Origin: Mesorhizobium sp. CA14
GTDB lineage: Bacteria; Pseudomonadota; Alphaproteobacteria; Rhizobiales; Rhizobiaceae
Direction of reading: 5' to 3'
Assembly (NCBI RefSeq): GCF_020165195.1
Contig: NZ_JAIUHR010000011.1
Location: forward strand, 86,410 to 150,409
Length of the DNA stretch: 64,000 bases
Made by a program: the position numbers and the translations under genes. The number at the start of each line of letters is the position of its first letter. The first letter of the stretch is position 1. The notes under the pieces were generated by a model that saw nothing but the letters and a program-made list of their open reading frames with translations, was not told where the DNA came from and ran no database searches. Below, piece by piece: positions 9,413 through 18,204 of the stretch.

Positions 9413-10513
9413 TCAGCCTCTCAATGCGGCCGAGATGGCCGCCAACCCGCCGCGCAACTCCGCTTCCGTCGGCCAGCCGAAACCGAGGCGGAAGAAGCGT
9501 TTCGGCATCTCGAACCAGTGGCCGGGACCGACATAGGTGCCGTGCTGCTCCAGCAGCCTCGTGTAGAATTTGTCGAGGTCGAAGCCGGCATCGACGTTGA
9601 GCCGCGGAAAGCCGACGACGCCGCCTTGCGGCCGCACCCAGTCGACCAGCTTCTCGCCGTCGATCCAGTCCTGCACGATGTCGCGCCGCCTGGCCATTTC
9701 GGGGAGTAGCGAGGCGAGGAAGGCATCACGGCGTTCGAGCGTGGAGCGGGCGATCGCCTCATCGATGACGCTGCCGCAGATGCCGATCTGCTCCTTGGCG
9801 GCGAGGAAAGTTTCCTGCAGTTGCGGATCGCGGATCACCAGCCAGCCGATGCGGATGCCCGGAATGCCGAAGGCCTTGGACAGCGAGCAGACGCTGATAG
9901 CGGCGGGGCTGAGCGAGGCCGCCGACGGCAACCGGGCGCCATAGGAGAGGTCGCGATAGGTCTCGTCGACCAGCAGGCGGCATTTGCGGCTCTCTGCAAG
10001 CGCGACCAGCGCGTCGAGGTCGGCGCGTGTCATCATCGTGCCGGTCGGGTTGTGCGGGCAGGTGACGCTGATCAGCTTGCTGTTCGGCCGCAGCTCTGCC
10101 TTCACACGATCGATGTCGACGGCAAAGCTCTGGTCGAAATCGAGATCAACATAGGAGATGGCGCAGCCGATCGCCTTCGGCGTCTCGATGTTGGTGGCGT
10201 AGTTCGGCCGCACGACCACGAGATGGTCGCTGGCCGACAGCAGCGCGGTGGCGATGATGAACAGCGCGCCGGCCGCGCCGGCGGTCACCAGCACATCGCC
10301 AGGAGAAAGGCCCTTGTCCTGCGCGGCGATCAGCGCCCGCAAGTCCTTGTCGCCGCGATGCTCGCCATAGAACAAGGTGAGGTCCGGCAGCGCGAGACCG
10401 ATGTCGGAGAGTTTCTGGTCGGCGATCGAGCTTTCGGAGAGATTGTAGCGGATGCGGCCGTAGCCATATTCCTCCGGCGCTTCCTTCTCGATCACCATCC
10501 TGGCGTAGTTCAT
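9413..10513 (-). CDS. PLP-dependent aminotransferase class I/II
   Basis: 366 residues from the ATG at 10513 (MNYARMVIEKEAPEEYGYG). Fold type I signatures are complete: CPHNPTG (N155), VDETYRDLSY, and the pyridoxal-phosphate lysine K213 in CSLSKAFGIPGIRIGW. The Arg expected to bind the substrate carboxylate lies in the C-terminal RFFRLGFGWPTE. It transfers an amino group between an amino acid and a 2-oxo acid, but substrate specificity cannot be read from sequence. A 44-codon upstream extension would run through the repeat at 10542-10604 and is rejected. Confidence 0.88.
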   Translation of the reverse strand: MNYARMVIEKEAPEEYGYGRIRYNLSESSIADQKLSDIGLALPDLTLFYGEHRGDKDLRALIAAQDKGLSPGDVLVTAGAAGALFIIATALLSASDHLVVVRPNYATNIETPKAIGCAISYVDLDFDQSFAVDIDRVKAELRPNSKLISVTCPHNPTGTMMTRADLDALVALAESRKCRLLVDETYRDLSYGARLPSAASLSPAAISVCSLSKAFGIPGIRIGWLVIRDPQLQETFLAAKEQIGICGSVIDEAIARSTLERRDAFLASLLPEMARRRDIVQDWIDGEKLVDWVRPQGGVVGFPRLNVDAGFDLDKFYTRLLEQHGTYVGPGHWFEMPKRFFRLGFGWPTEAELRGGLAAISAALRG

Positions 10514-10541
10514 GGCCGTCCCCAGTGGAGCGTCTTGCCGT

Positions 10542-10604
10542 CTCGCGGAAAGGCTACGGCGAAGCGACGAGCCTAGCCGCTTCACGCTTTTCCGGGAATT
10601 GCTC
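10542..10604. repeat. Palindromic intergenic repeat, family A (divergent copy)
   Basis: This is a variant of the element also seen at 25434, 32464 and 49196. It has the CGGAAAGGCTACGGCGAAG arm, a CGCTTCACGCTTTTCCGGGA arm and the end GGAATTGCTC. The left end GCAATTCC found in the other copies is degraded here. It sits between the aminotransferase start and the mucR terminator. Confidence 0.6.
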
Positions 10605-10624
10605 TGGTGGCGATATCCAAGCCA

Positions 10625-10666
10625 TAAAAGCAGGAAGCCTGCCAAGGCGGATTCCTCGGCAGGCTT
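10625..10666 (-). terminator. Rho-independent-type terminator after mucR
   Basis: Read on the minus strand, AAGCCTGCC and GGCAGGCTT form a perfect nine-base stem with a 14-base loop, followed by CCTGCTTTTA. It begins about 30 bases after the mucR stop, so it most likely ends the mucR transcript. The T-run is short. Confidence 0.6.
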
Positions 10667-10695
10667 GCTTAAACCATTGGTGCAGGCGCGTTATT

Positions 10696-11157
10696 TCAGG
10701 CCGTCGCCTTGGCCTTCCTGCCCCTGGCAGGCTTCACCGGTTCCGGTTCGGCCTTGCGGCCGAGGCCGATCGACTTGGCGAGCTGCGAGCGCGAGGCCGC
10801 ATAGTTGGGAGCGACCATCGGATAGTCCACCGGCAAGCCCCATTTGGTGCGGTAGGCTTCGGGCGTCAGGCCGAAATGCACGCCGATATGGCGCTTCAGC
10901 GATTTGAACTTCTTCCCGTCCTCGAGACAGATGATGTAATCCGGCGTCACCGAGCGCCTGGGATTAACGGCGGGGACGGGCGGGGGTGCTGCGGGTTCCG
11001 CCGGCTGGCTGATCCCGCCGATCGATGAGGCGACGCTGGCGATCAGTCCGCCCAGGTCCGAAGCGGGCAGGCGGTTTTTCGCGACATAGGCCGATACGAT
11101 GTGAGCGGTGAGCTCGAGCAGGTCGACTTCCTTGGCTGTGCTGGTGTCCTCGTCCAC
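10696..11157 (-). CDS. mucR: Ros/MucR-family zinc-finger transcriptional regulator
   Basis: 153 residues from a GTG at 11157, chosen because GGAGGGA lies a few bases upstream; the in-frame ATG at 11181 would put this site inside the gene. The N-terminal helical region (LLELTAHIVSAYVAKN) is the oligomerisation part of MucR. The DNA-binding domain follows, with CLEDGKKFKSLKRHIGVHFG and the family tail WGLPVDYPMVAPNY. The second zinc-finger cysteine is replaced by Asp (CLED), as is usual in MucR-type proteins. MucR controls exopolysaccharide, motility and symbiosis or virulence genes in rhizobia and Brucella. Rhizobial genomes often carry several paralogues, so the exact orthologue is uncertain. 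Confidence 0.9.
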   Translation of the reverse strand: MDEDTSTAKEVDLLELTAHIVSAYVAKNRLPASDLGGLIASVASSIGGISQPAEPAAPPPVPAVNPRRSVTPDYIICLEDGKKFKSLKRHIGVHFGLTPEAYRTKWGLPVDYPMVAPNYAASRSQLAKSIGLGRKAEPEPVKPARGRKAKATA

Positions 11158-11359
11158 GTAGTCCCTCCATTTCTGCCGCATGGCCGCGGAACCGATCCGG
11201 TTTCGCGGTAATATCAAAGCGCTGCGAGCGTTGTTGGCGAATTCGGAATGCCGCAAGGGCCGCAGGCCGGCGAATTCCTAGTCGGCAAATCTGCGCAACG
11301 CAACGTTTTGTCGCGTCAATACACGCTGTTTTGAACAATAATACTGGAATGTAACAATA

Positions 11360-12064
11360 TCAGACGATCAGCGCCTTGTCGCGCCATAGACGAAATCCAC
11401 CCTCGAAAGCGCGAGTGTTGTCGCCGCGCCGGGATTTTTCAGGCAATTCATCGAGCTTGTCGACATTGCCGCCGCCGATCACGACATAATCCGGCTGCAA
11501 GGCGGCGCGGAGCCTGTCGACGACGTCGAAAACGTATTTGCGCCACTTCTTCTTCCCGTGCTTCACCAGGCCTCGTTCGCCGACGTAATCCTCGAAAGTC
11601 GCCCCCTTTTTGTAGGGCAGATGAGCAAGTTCCATGGGCTGGCCGACATTCTTGATGATCATGGCGGCGCCCAGGCCGGTGCCCAGGCCGAGGAACAGCA
11701 TGCGGCCGCCGTCATAGCTGCCGATCGCCTGCATCAGCGCGTCGTTGACGAGCTTCACCGGCTTGCCGAAAGCGGCGGTGAAATCATAGCCGTTCCAGCC
11801 CTTGCCGAGATTGAAGGGATCGAGCGAGGGCTTGTTGTCGCGCACCGGGCCAGGATAGCCCATCGAGATGACGTCGTAGTCCAGGCCCTCGGCCAGTTTC
11901 TTGACCGACGAGACGACCTGGTCCGGGGTCAGGCCCGGTCCGGACGCGGCGCGGCGCATCTCGCCGCCGGCGCTGGTGAGGATCTTCACATGCGAGCCGC
12001 CGACATCGACGGTGAGCACGATCGGATCGCCGCTCGCCGCGGCTTTCTTTGCTGCCTTCGCCAT
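11360..12064 (-). CDS. ROK-family kinase, probable glucokinase (polyphosphate-glucokinase-like)
   Basis: 234 residues. The phosphate-binding motif VLTVDVGGSHVKIL opens the actin-like fold, MGYPGPVRDN gives a phosphate-2-like loop, NDALMQAIG supplies the catalytic Asp, and LFLGLGTGLGAAMI gives the adenosine or phosphate loop. The ROK zinc motif is absent, as in polyphosphate glucokinases, which this short form resembles. It would phosphorylate glucose to glucose 6-phosphate. It is last in the operon GH15-gnd-zwf-kinase, 17 bases after zwf. That context strongly suggests glucose as substrate; the phosphoryl donor (ATP or polyphosphate) is uncertain. Confidence 0.82.
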   Translation of the reverse strand: MAKAAKKAAASGDPIVLTVDVGGSHVKILTSAGGEMRRAASGPGLTPDQVVSSVKKLAEGLDYDVISMGYPGPVRDNKPSLDPFNLGKGWNGYDFTAAFGKPVKLVNDALMQAIGSYDGGRMLFLGLGTGLGAAMIIKNVGQPMELAHLPYKKGATFEDYVGERGLVKHGKKKWRKYVFDVVDRLRAALQPDYVVIGGGNVDKLDELPEKSRRGDNTRAFEGGFRLWRDKALIV

Positions 12065-12081
12065 TCCGTCCTCCCCGGAAG

Positions 12082-13458
12082 TTACTTAGCCGGATTGATC
12101 CAGCCGTCGGGCGGGCCGAAGCCGCGCATGGCATCGACCGGCCCCCAGGTCTTGGGGGCATAGATCGCCGGCGGCGTGGTGTCGCCGAGCACCGGGCCGA
12201 CGATGCGCCAGGCAAGCTCGGCCGCGTCCTGGCGCGTGAAGAGCTGGCCGTTGCCGTTCATGGCGTCGCCGATCAGCCGCTCATAGGGCGGCATGTCGCC
12301 CTTGGTGTCGTCGAGCGCGGTCAGCTCCACCTGCTCGCCGATCATGTCGTCGCCGGCTACCTTGCGCTGGGCGCCGATCGAGATCGCCACCTGCGGGTCG
12401 ATGCGGAAGCGCACATAATTGGCGTCGCCCGGCTTGATCGGGTCGAAGACGTCGAGCGGCGGCCGCTTCATACGCACGATCACCTCGGTGGCGTGGACCG
12501 GCATGTTCTTGCCGGCGCGGATGAAGAAAGGCACATCCCGCCAGCGCCAGGTGTCGACGAAGAAGCGCACCGCGGCGAAGGTCTCGACCGGCGAGTTGGG
12601 CCTGACGCCCGGCTCGGCCAGATAGCCGTCGAACTGGCCGCGCACGACATCGTCCCTGGTCAGCGTGCGGATGGCGCGCAGCACCTGCACCTTCTCGTCG
12701 ATCAGGTCGTCGGCCGAGCGGCCGACCGGCGGCTCCATGGCCAAAAGCAGCAGGATGTTCAGCAGGTGGTTCTCGATCACGTCGCGGATACAGCCGACAT
12801 CGTCATAGAATTTGCCACGGCCCTCGACGCCGAAATCCTCGGCCATGGTGATCTGCACGCTCTCGACGAAGTTGCGGTTCCAGATCGGCTCGAGGAAGGA
12901 GTTGGCGAAGCGGAAATAGAGCAGGTTCTGGATCGCTTCCTTGCCGAGATAGTGATCGATGCGAAAGATCGACTGCTCGTCGAACACCAGATGCAGCACC
13001 CGGTTCAGCCAGCGCGCCGACTGCAGGTCGTGGCCGAACGGTTTTTCGATCATCAGCCGCGCGCCACGCGCGGTGCTGGACTGCTCCAGCCCCTGCACGA
13101 CCGTCTCGAACATGGTCGGGGGGACGGCCATGTAATGCAGCGGCCGCTGCGCAGAGCCCAGCGCCGTCTTCAGCTTCTCGAAGGTCGCGCCGTCGCGGTA
13201 GTCGCCGCTGACATAGCGCAGCAGCGAGGCGAGCTTGGAAAAGACCTTGTCGTCGACACGGCTAAGCGCGGTGACGATGCCGTCGCGCGCACGGTCCACC
13301 AACTTGGGGAGCTCCCAAGGCTCGAAGGCAACGCCGATCACCGGCTCGCTCAGCGTGCCCTTAGCGACCATCTGGTAGAGCGCCGGGAAAATCTTCTTAT
13401 GCGCAAGGTCGCCGGTCGCTCCGAAAAGCACCAGCGTGTCGGACCTCTCCTGGCTCAT
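12082..13458 (-). CDS. zwf: Glucose-6-phosphate 1-dehydrogenase
   Basis: 458 residues from the ATG at 13458 ([20 protein letters not shown]). The nucleotide motif is [11 protein letters not shown], the coenzyme/substrate segment EKPFG is at 138-142, and the active-site signature RIDHYLGKE is at 166-174 with its catalytic His. It oxidises glucose 6-phosphate to 6-phosphogluconolactone. It is slightly shorter than the usual ~490 residues. It lies 13 bases after gnd and 17 before the kinase gene. No 6-phosphogluconolactonase gene (pgl) lies beside it, unlike the zwf-pgl-edd cluster found in many rhizobia. Confidence 0.96.
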   Translation of the reverse strand: MSQERSDTLVLFGATGDLAHKKIFPALYQMVAKGTLSEPVIGVAFEPWELPKLVDRARDGIVTALSRVDDKVFSKLASLLRYVSGDYRDGATFEKLKTALGSAQRPLHYMAVPPTMFETVVQGLEQSSTARGARLMIEKPFGHDLQSARWLNRVLHLVFDEQSIFRIDHYLGKEAIQNLLYFRFANSFLEPIWNRNFVESVQITMAEDFGVEGRGKFYDDVGCIRDVIENHLLNILLLLAMEPPVGRSADDLIDEKVQVLRAIRTLTRDDVVRGQFDGYLAEPGVRPNSPVETFAAVRFFVDTWRWRDVPFFIRAGKNMPVHATEVIVRMKRPPLDVFDPIKPGDANYVRFRIDPQVAISIGAQRKVAGDDMIGEQVELTALDDTKGDMPPYERLIGDAMNGNGQLFTRQDAAELAWRIVGPVLGDTTPPAIYAPKTWGPVDAMRGFGPPDGWINPAK

Positions 13459-13471
13459 GCAGTCTCTCCCC

Positions 13472-14485
13472 TCACGCGCCGGCCTTCGGCTTCTCGACAT
13501 GGCCGCCGAAGGCATAGCGCATGGCGGACAGAAGCTTGTCGGCGAATTGTGATTCGCCCTGGGAAGAGAAGCGGTCGAACAGCGCCGAGGACAGCACCGG
13601 CGCCGGGACGCCGGTGTCGATCGCCGCCTTCAGCGTCCAGCGGCCTTCGCCGGAATCGGAGACGCGGCCGCCGAACTGGGCAAGCGACGGGTCGTTCTTC
13701 AGCGCGCCGGCGGTGAGATCGAGCAGCCAGGAGCCGATGACGCTTCCATGCCGCCAGACCTCGGCGACCTGCGGCAGGTCGATGTCGAACTGATAGTATT
13801 GCGGGTTTTCGAGCGGGCTGGTCTCGGCGTCCGCTATCCTGGACCGCTTGCCGGCATTGGCCGACTTCAGGATGTTCATGCCCTCGGCATAGGCGGCCAT
13901 GACGCCATATTCGATGCCGTTATGCACCATCTTGACGAAGTGGCCGGCGCCGCTCGGTCCGCAATGGAGATAGCCGAAGGGCGCCGTGCCGGCATCCTTG
14001 GGCGGATTGGCGCCCGGATCGGCGCCCGGCGCCAGCGTGGCGAAGACCGAATCGAGATGCTTCACCGCCTCGTCGGGGCCGCCGATCATCAGGCAATAGC
14101 CGCGCTCGAGGCCCCAGACGCCGCCGCTGGTGCCGACATCGACGAAGTTGATGCCCTTAACTGCCAGCTTCGCCGCCTGGTCGACGGCATCGTGATAATA
14201 GGAATTGCCGCCGTCGATGATGATGTCCCCCGGCTCCATCAGCGCCGCCACCTGGTCGACGATCCTGCCAGTGATCGCGGCCGGCAGCATCAGCCAGGCG
14301 CAGCGCGGCTTGGCGAGCTTGCCGACGAACTCCTCCAGCGAGGCGGCGCCGACCGCGCCGTCCTTCACCATGCCGGCGACGCTTGCCGAATTGATGTCGT
14401 AGACGACGCATTCATGGCCGTCGCGCATCAGGCGCCGCACCATATTGGCGCCCATCCTGCCCAGTCCCATCATTCCGATCTGCAT
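13472..14485 (-). CDS. gnd: 6-Phosphogluconate dehydrogenase, decarboxylating (short GndA-type)
   Basis: 337 residues from the ATG at 14485 ([20 protein letters not shown]). The nucleotide motif is GLGRMG, the substrate loops are DGGNSYYHD and [13 protein letters not shown], and the catalytic region is [20 protein letters not shown] with Lys and Asn-His-Asn. The length is that of the short tetrameric class, not the ~470-residue enzyme of enterobacteria. It converts 6-phosphogluconate to ribulose 5-phosphate with CO2 release. It is the second gene of the GH15 operon. Confidence 0.95.
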   Translation of the reverse strand: MQIGMMGLGRMGANMVRRLMRDGHECVVYDINSASVAGMVKDGAVGAASLEEFVGKLAKPRCAWLMLPAAITGRIVDQVAALMEPGDIIIDGGNSYYHDAVDQAAKLAVKGINFVDVGTSGGVWGLERGYCLMIGGPDEAVKHLDSVFATLAPGADPGANPPKDAGTAPFGYLHCGPSGAGHFVKMVHNGIEYGVMAAYAEGMNILKSANAGKRSRIADAETSPLENPQYYQFDIDLPQVAEVWRHGSVIGSWLLDLTAGALKNDPSLAQFGGRVSDSGEGRWTLKAAIDTGVPAPVLSSALFDRFSSQGESQFADKLLSAMRYAFGGHVEKPKAGA

Positions 14486-14535
14486 GGTTTCATCCCGATT
14501 GCTTGAGGAAAGGAGAGTCCAATGGCCCTGCCGGA

Positions 14536-16947
14536 TCACGATTGAGCGTCAATGCCGACGCTGAAGTCGACATTCTCCCAACGCATCGCCTCGGGCCAGA
14601 AAAAAGTGAAGACGATGGTGGTTCCCGGCTGCAGGCGGCTGACGGGCAAATCCACCAGATGAATGCCGAACGCATTCTCGGCCGTCTTGCTGTCCTGCAC
14701 CGTCAACCATTTGTCGCTGCTCCAATGGACGACGCCGGGCGCCGACAATTCCACGCGCAGCGCCTTGCCGGCCGGAATGGAGCGAATCTTGTTGTTGAAG
14801 CGCCAGATCCGCAGCGGCGAGACCGTCTTGCCCTTGATATAGCGCTCGACGCCTTGCGGCGGCAGGTCGAAAACGGCGCCGTCGCGCAGCGAGCGCAACA
14901 GCTTGATGTGCTCGGCATGCGCCCAGACCAGCGGCATCGCGCTGCCGGACGGTTTGCCCAGCCACAGCTCGCGGTCAGGCATGTCCGGGCGATCCCAGAC
15001 CTGCTCCGGCAGGAGGCCGCCCACGCCGGCCGAACGTTCGAAAGTCTCAAGCAGCTGCGCCGCCCTGTCCCCGCGGCCGGCGGCCAGCTCGTAATGGGCG
15101 CGCTCGCCGGCAAGTAGCGGCCACGGCCGCCCTCGGCCGGTGCCGTCGAAAGGCGAGCCGTCCTCGTGCTCGCCATAGCCGTCGCCGGTATAGCGGTACC
15201 AGAGCGGACCTTGCGGCAACTCGCAGCGCAGCTCGGCGTCGATGACCTTGACCGTGTTGAGGATGCGCGGATCGTCCGCGGCCCTCAGGCCGAAGCGGAC
15301 CAGCGCCAGGGCGTCCGGGCTGATGATCGCCTCGGCCGGCTTGTCGCTGTCGCCCGGCGGCCGGTTCTTGATTGGCACGAAGCCGTCCTTCGGCGAGGCA
15401 GCGCTGCCATCGTCGGGCGGGGCGATGCGGACATAATAGCCCTCGATTCCCGCCCTGGTGCTTGCCTGCGTGCCGGTCACATAGGTCCAGCGCTCGACCT
15501 GGTCGTTCCAGCAATCGGCGATCTCGCGCAGATAGTGTGCCGGCTCACTTTTGCCGCAGGCGTCCAGCATGTCGGCCGCCGCAAGCAGCCCCGCTATTTC
15601 CACGGCCAGCGTGAACGGGCTGTAGCCGGCATCCTCTTCCCACCGGTCCTCGCCGGTGACCGGGCCGTTGCGCACGACATAGGCGGCCGCGTTCTCGATC
15701 ATCGCCAGGAAGTCGGCGAGCTTCGACTCCGGCAGATGGCCGGCGCGGCGCAACGCATCGGCAAGCAGCAGCGGAAAGGCGCATTCATCCATCTGGATGC
15801 CGGGCCAATAGGCGGTGCCGTCGGACCAGCAATTTTGCGGCCAATGGCCGTCCGGCTGCTGGATCGAACGCAGATAGGCGAGGATCTGCAGCGCCTGCCT
15901 GCCGTCGCCGGCCGCCAGGAAACCGCCCGCCGTCTCGACCAGGTCGCGCGGCCAGACGAGATGATAGCCGCCGAGATCGTCGTCACCTTTGTTGAAGCCC
16001 CAGGGGATCGACAGGCTGGCGACGGCGGCGCCCGGTCTCGCGATCGACAGATGCGTTGCCAGCACCGCCGTGCTGGCGCGGTAAGAGTTCAGACCGGAGG
16101 CGGCGCGGCGGTCGAGTTTTTCCAACCCTGCCTGAAATGTCCGCCAGTTCTCGACATAGGTCTTCGCGGCCGGCTCGAAACCCTGTTGCAGGCTTGCAAG
16201 GGCAAAATCGGCGGCTTCCTCGGGCGAAGCGCCGAAGCCGAGCGCCAGCAAGGCAACCGTCCTGCCGGGCGAAAAGCCGATCTCTCCGGTCAGCGCGACA
16301 TTGCCGTTTTCGGCTGTATGACAGGAAGGATCGAGCGCGCCGTTATCGTGCAGCTGCTGCCAGCCGTCGGAGAAGCCGACATAGCCGGACGAGCAGGCAC
16401 CCCAGGGCAAGGACGAGGCGAGCGCGAGCGAAACGCCGCGTCCGGTGGCGAAGAGAAGGCGCTGCCCCTTATGCTCGCCGATCCAGGCCGTGTTGCCCAT
16501 GCCGGCATTGACGAGATGCGGCGCAAGCAGCGCGTAGGCGCGATAGTCGGCCGCCGAGCCCTTGATCGCGCTGAAACCCACTTCCTGCAGCAGCACAGGT
16601 CGTTTCGGGTCGGTAATGATTCGCTTTTCAATCCGATACGCGCCGTCGGAGGCGGTATTGGTCAGCCGGTAGCCGGGGACCCCATCCTCGAAAGGTTCGA
16701 CGGTGTGGGCCGCATCGCGCTTCTCTTCGGAAAAATAACCGCCGGGGCCGGTGACGATCAGCCCCAGGTCGCGCGTGCAGGCGCTGTCGAGGCGCGGATA
16801 ATAGATTTCGTTCAGGATGCCGTGGCTGGTGGTGAACCAGAGCGGGCTTTTTGCCGAAAGGGCGGTTCCGACGCCGCTCTTTGCGCTTGACGTCCAGCGC
16901 GCCGGAATTCCGGGCGCGCCTTTGGCAACGGTCGGCGTCACTGCCAT
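14536..16947 (-). CDS. GH15 glucoamylase (glucan 1,4-alpha-glucosidase)
   Basis: 803 residues. An N-terminal beta-sandwich domain of the bacterial glucodextranase/glucoamylase type (residues 1 to ~270, opening GAPGIPARWTSSAKSGVGT) precedes the (alpha/alpha)6 catalytic domain. Substrate-subsite motifs GYHLVWPRDLVETAGG and QMDECAFPLLLAD are present; the general acid lies in DRWEEDAGYSP and the general base in GLLPEQVWD. A C-terminal beta domain ends the protein. I see no signal peptide, so it probably acts on cytoplasmic glucans such as glycogen or imported oligosaccharides, releasing beta-glucose. It leads an operon with gnd, zwf and a glucokinase, and is divergent from a sugar ABC transporter. 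Confidence 0.92.
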   Translation of the reverse strand: MAVTPTVAKGAPGIPARWTSSAKSGVGTALSAKSPLWFTTSHGILNEIYYPRLDSACTRDLGLIVTGPGGYFSEEKRDAAHTVEPFEDGVPGYRLTNTASDGAYRIEKRIITDPKRPVLLQEVGFSAIKGSAADYRAYALLAPHLVNAGMGNTAWIGEHKGQRLLFATGRGVSLALASSLPWGACSSGYVGFSDGWQQLHDNGALDPSCHTAENGNVALTGEIGFSPGRTVALLALGFGASPEEAADFALASLQQGFEPAAKTYVENWRTFQAGLEKLDRRAASGLNSYRASTAVLATHLSIARPGAAVASLSIPWGFNKGDDDLGGYHLVWPRDLVETAGGFLAAGDGRQALQILAYLRSIQQPDGHWPQNCWSDGTAYWPGIQMDECAFPLLLADALRRAGHLPESKLADFLAMIENAAAYVVRNGPVTGEDRWEEDAGYSPFTLAVEIAGLLAAADMLDACGKSEPAHYLREIADCWNDQVERWTYVTGTQASTRAGIEGYYVRIAPPDDGSAASPKDGFVPIKNRPPGDSDKPAEAIISPDALALVRFGLRAADDPRILNTVKVIDAELRCELPQGPLWYRYTGDGYGEHEDGSPFDGTGRGRPWPLLAGERAHYELAAGRGDRAAQLLETFERSAGVGGLLPEQVWDRPDMPDRELWLGKPSGSAMPLVWAHAEHIKLLRSLRDGAVFDLPPQGVERYIKGKTVSPLRIWRFNNKIRSIPAGKALRVELSAPGVVHWSSDKWLTVQDSKTAENAFGIHLVDLPVSRLQPGTTIVFTFFWPEAMRWENVDFSVGIDAQS

Positions 16948-17039
16948 GCATTGGCCTCCTGCCGCGTTCCTAGACCAGGAGTCGCCGTCTTTTCAATCGT
17001 CGCACCGCAAGTTGATCGAGCAGTGCCAATGCTTTGCAG

Positions 17040-17075
17040 TTGACAGCTTGCGGTTCCTCTGAATTTGTCTGACAA
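17040..17075 (+). promoter_or_regulatory. Candidate promoter/operator of the CUT2 transporter operon
   Basis: The 195-bp gap between the GH15 operon and the sugar-binding protein gene holds TTGACA at 17040-17045 and, 20 bases further, the odd-centred palindrome TTGTCTGACAA at 17065-17075. A good -10 at 16-18 bases from TTGACA is not obvious. The palindrome could be the operator of a sugar-responsive repressor, but no regulator gene is adjacent. AGGAGG-like GGGAGGAACC precedes the ATG at 17143. Confidence 0.35.
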
Positions 17076-17142
17076 TAGATAAAAAACAGAGCATTCGCGT
17101 TACGTCCATCTGTTAACAGCAGCAACCTCGGGAGGAACCGAC

Positions 17143-18156
17143 ATGAAGAAACTACTCGTATTGAGTGCATTCGCGGCGATGCTCGCCTCGGGCACCGCGC
17201 TTGCCGACACCAGCGGCAAGAAGATCGCCTTCTCCAACAATTATGCCGGCAATTCCTGGCGCCAGGCGATGCTCGACAGCTATGCGATCGTCACCAAGAA
17301 GGCGGTCGACGACAAGATCGTCGCCGCGGCCGATGTCTTCACCACCGCCGACAAGGAAGTGCCGACCCAGGCCGCGCAGGTGCAGAACCTGATCCTGCAG
17401 GGCTATGATGCAATCGTCATCAACGCGGCGTCGCCCGATGCGCTGAACGGCGCCATCAAGCAGGCCTGCGATGCCGGCATCGTGGTCGTCTCCTTCGACG
17501 GCACCGTGACCGAGCCCTGTGCCTACCGCGTCGTCGTCGACTTCAAGGACATGGGCAAGCAGGAAGTCGAGCAGATGGCCAAGTTCCAGCCTAAGGGCGG
17601 CAATCTGCTGGAAATCCGCGGTCTCGCCGGTACCTCGATCGACGAAGCCATCCATGCCGGCATCCTCGAAGGCGTCGCCGCCCATCCCGAGTTCAAGATC
17701 GTCGGTTCGGTAACTGGCGACTGGGACCAGACCACGGCGCAGAAGGCGGTGGCGACCATCCTGCCGTCGCTGCCGGATGTCGTCGGCGTCGTCGATCAAG
17801 GCGGCGACGGCTATGGCGCCGCGCAAGCCTTCGCCGCCGCCGGCAAGCCGCGTCCGACCATCATCATGGGCAACCGCCAAGACGAGCTGAAATGGTGGAA
17901 GGAGCAGAAGGAGAAGGACGGCTACAAGACCTGGTCGGCCTCGATCGCCCCCGGCGTGTCGACGCTGGCCTTCTGGGTGGCGCAGCAGGTGCTCGACGGC
18001 CGCAAGGACATCCCGCACGACCTGCTGGTGCCCTATCTCGCCTTCACCCAGGACGATTTCGAGGCTGCGCTGCCGAAGATCAAGGAAGGCGGCGTCGCCA
18101 CGCACGAATACACACAGGAAGACGCCATCGCCGCGATCAAGGCCAACATCAAGTAG
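17143..18156 (+). CDS. Sugar ABC transporter, periplasmic substrate-binding protein (CUT2/ribose type)
   Basis: 337 residues with a signal peptide cleaved near residue 21 (MKKLLVLSAFAAMLASGTALA-D). The mature protein is a Peripla_BP_4 fold: KIAFSNNYAGNSWRQAML binds at the hinge, QVQNLILQGYDAIVINAASP is the family's second strand signature, and VVDQGGDGYGAAQAF lies in the C-lobe. It delivers a monosaccharide or related polyol to the membrane complex encoded next door. Order is binding protein, ATPase, permease, permease. The substrate is unknown; the divergent glucan/pentose-phosphate operon hints at a sugar entering as hexose or pentose. Confidence 0.88.
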   Translation: MKKLLVLSAFAAMLASGTALADTSGKKIAFSNNYAGNSWRQAMLDSYAIVTKKAVDDKIVAAADVFTTADKEVPTQAAQVQNLILQGYDAIVINAASPDALNGAIKQACDAGIVVVSFDGTVTEPCAYRVVVDFKDMGKQEVEQMAKFQPKGGNLLEIRGLAGTSIDEAIHAGILEGVAAHPEFKIVGSVTGDWDQTTAQKAVATILPSLPDVVGVVDQGGDGYGAAQAFAAAGKPRPTIIMGNRQDELKWWKEQKEKDGYKTWSASIAPGVSTLAFWVAQQVLDGRKDIPHDLLVPYLAFTQDDFEAALPKIKEGGVATHEYTQEDAIAAIKANIK

Positions 18157-18204
18157 TCGCGGCGCGAATTTGCCAGCCGCATCGCCAACCGGGTAAAGTT
18201 GAGG

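Noticed and set aside
10696..11157. Missing zinc-finger cysteine in the MucR protein as a defect
   Set aside because: Asp in place of the second Cys is the normal state in many MucR/Ros homologues of rhizobia, so it is not a loss of function.
12049..13716. A 555-codon open frame on the plus strand opposite zwf
   Set aside because: Zwf has all its signature motifs; the opposite frame is a codon-bias shadow.
15166..16890. A 574-codon open frame on the plus strand opposite the GH15 gene
   Set aside because: Arg/Gly-rich with no motif; the GH15 catalytic blocks identify the true strand.
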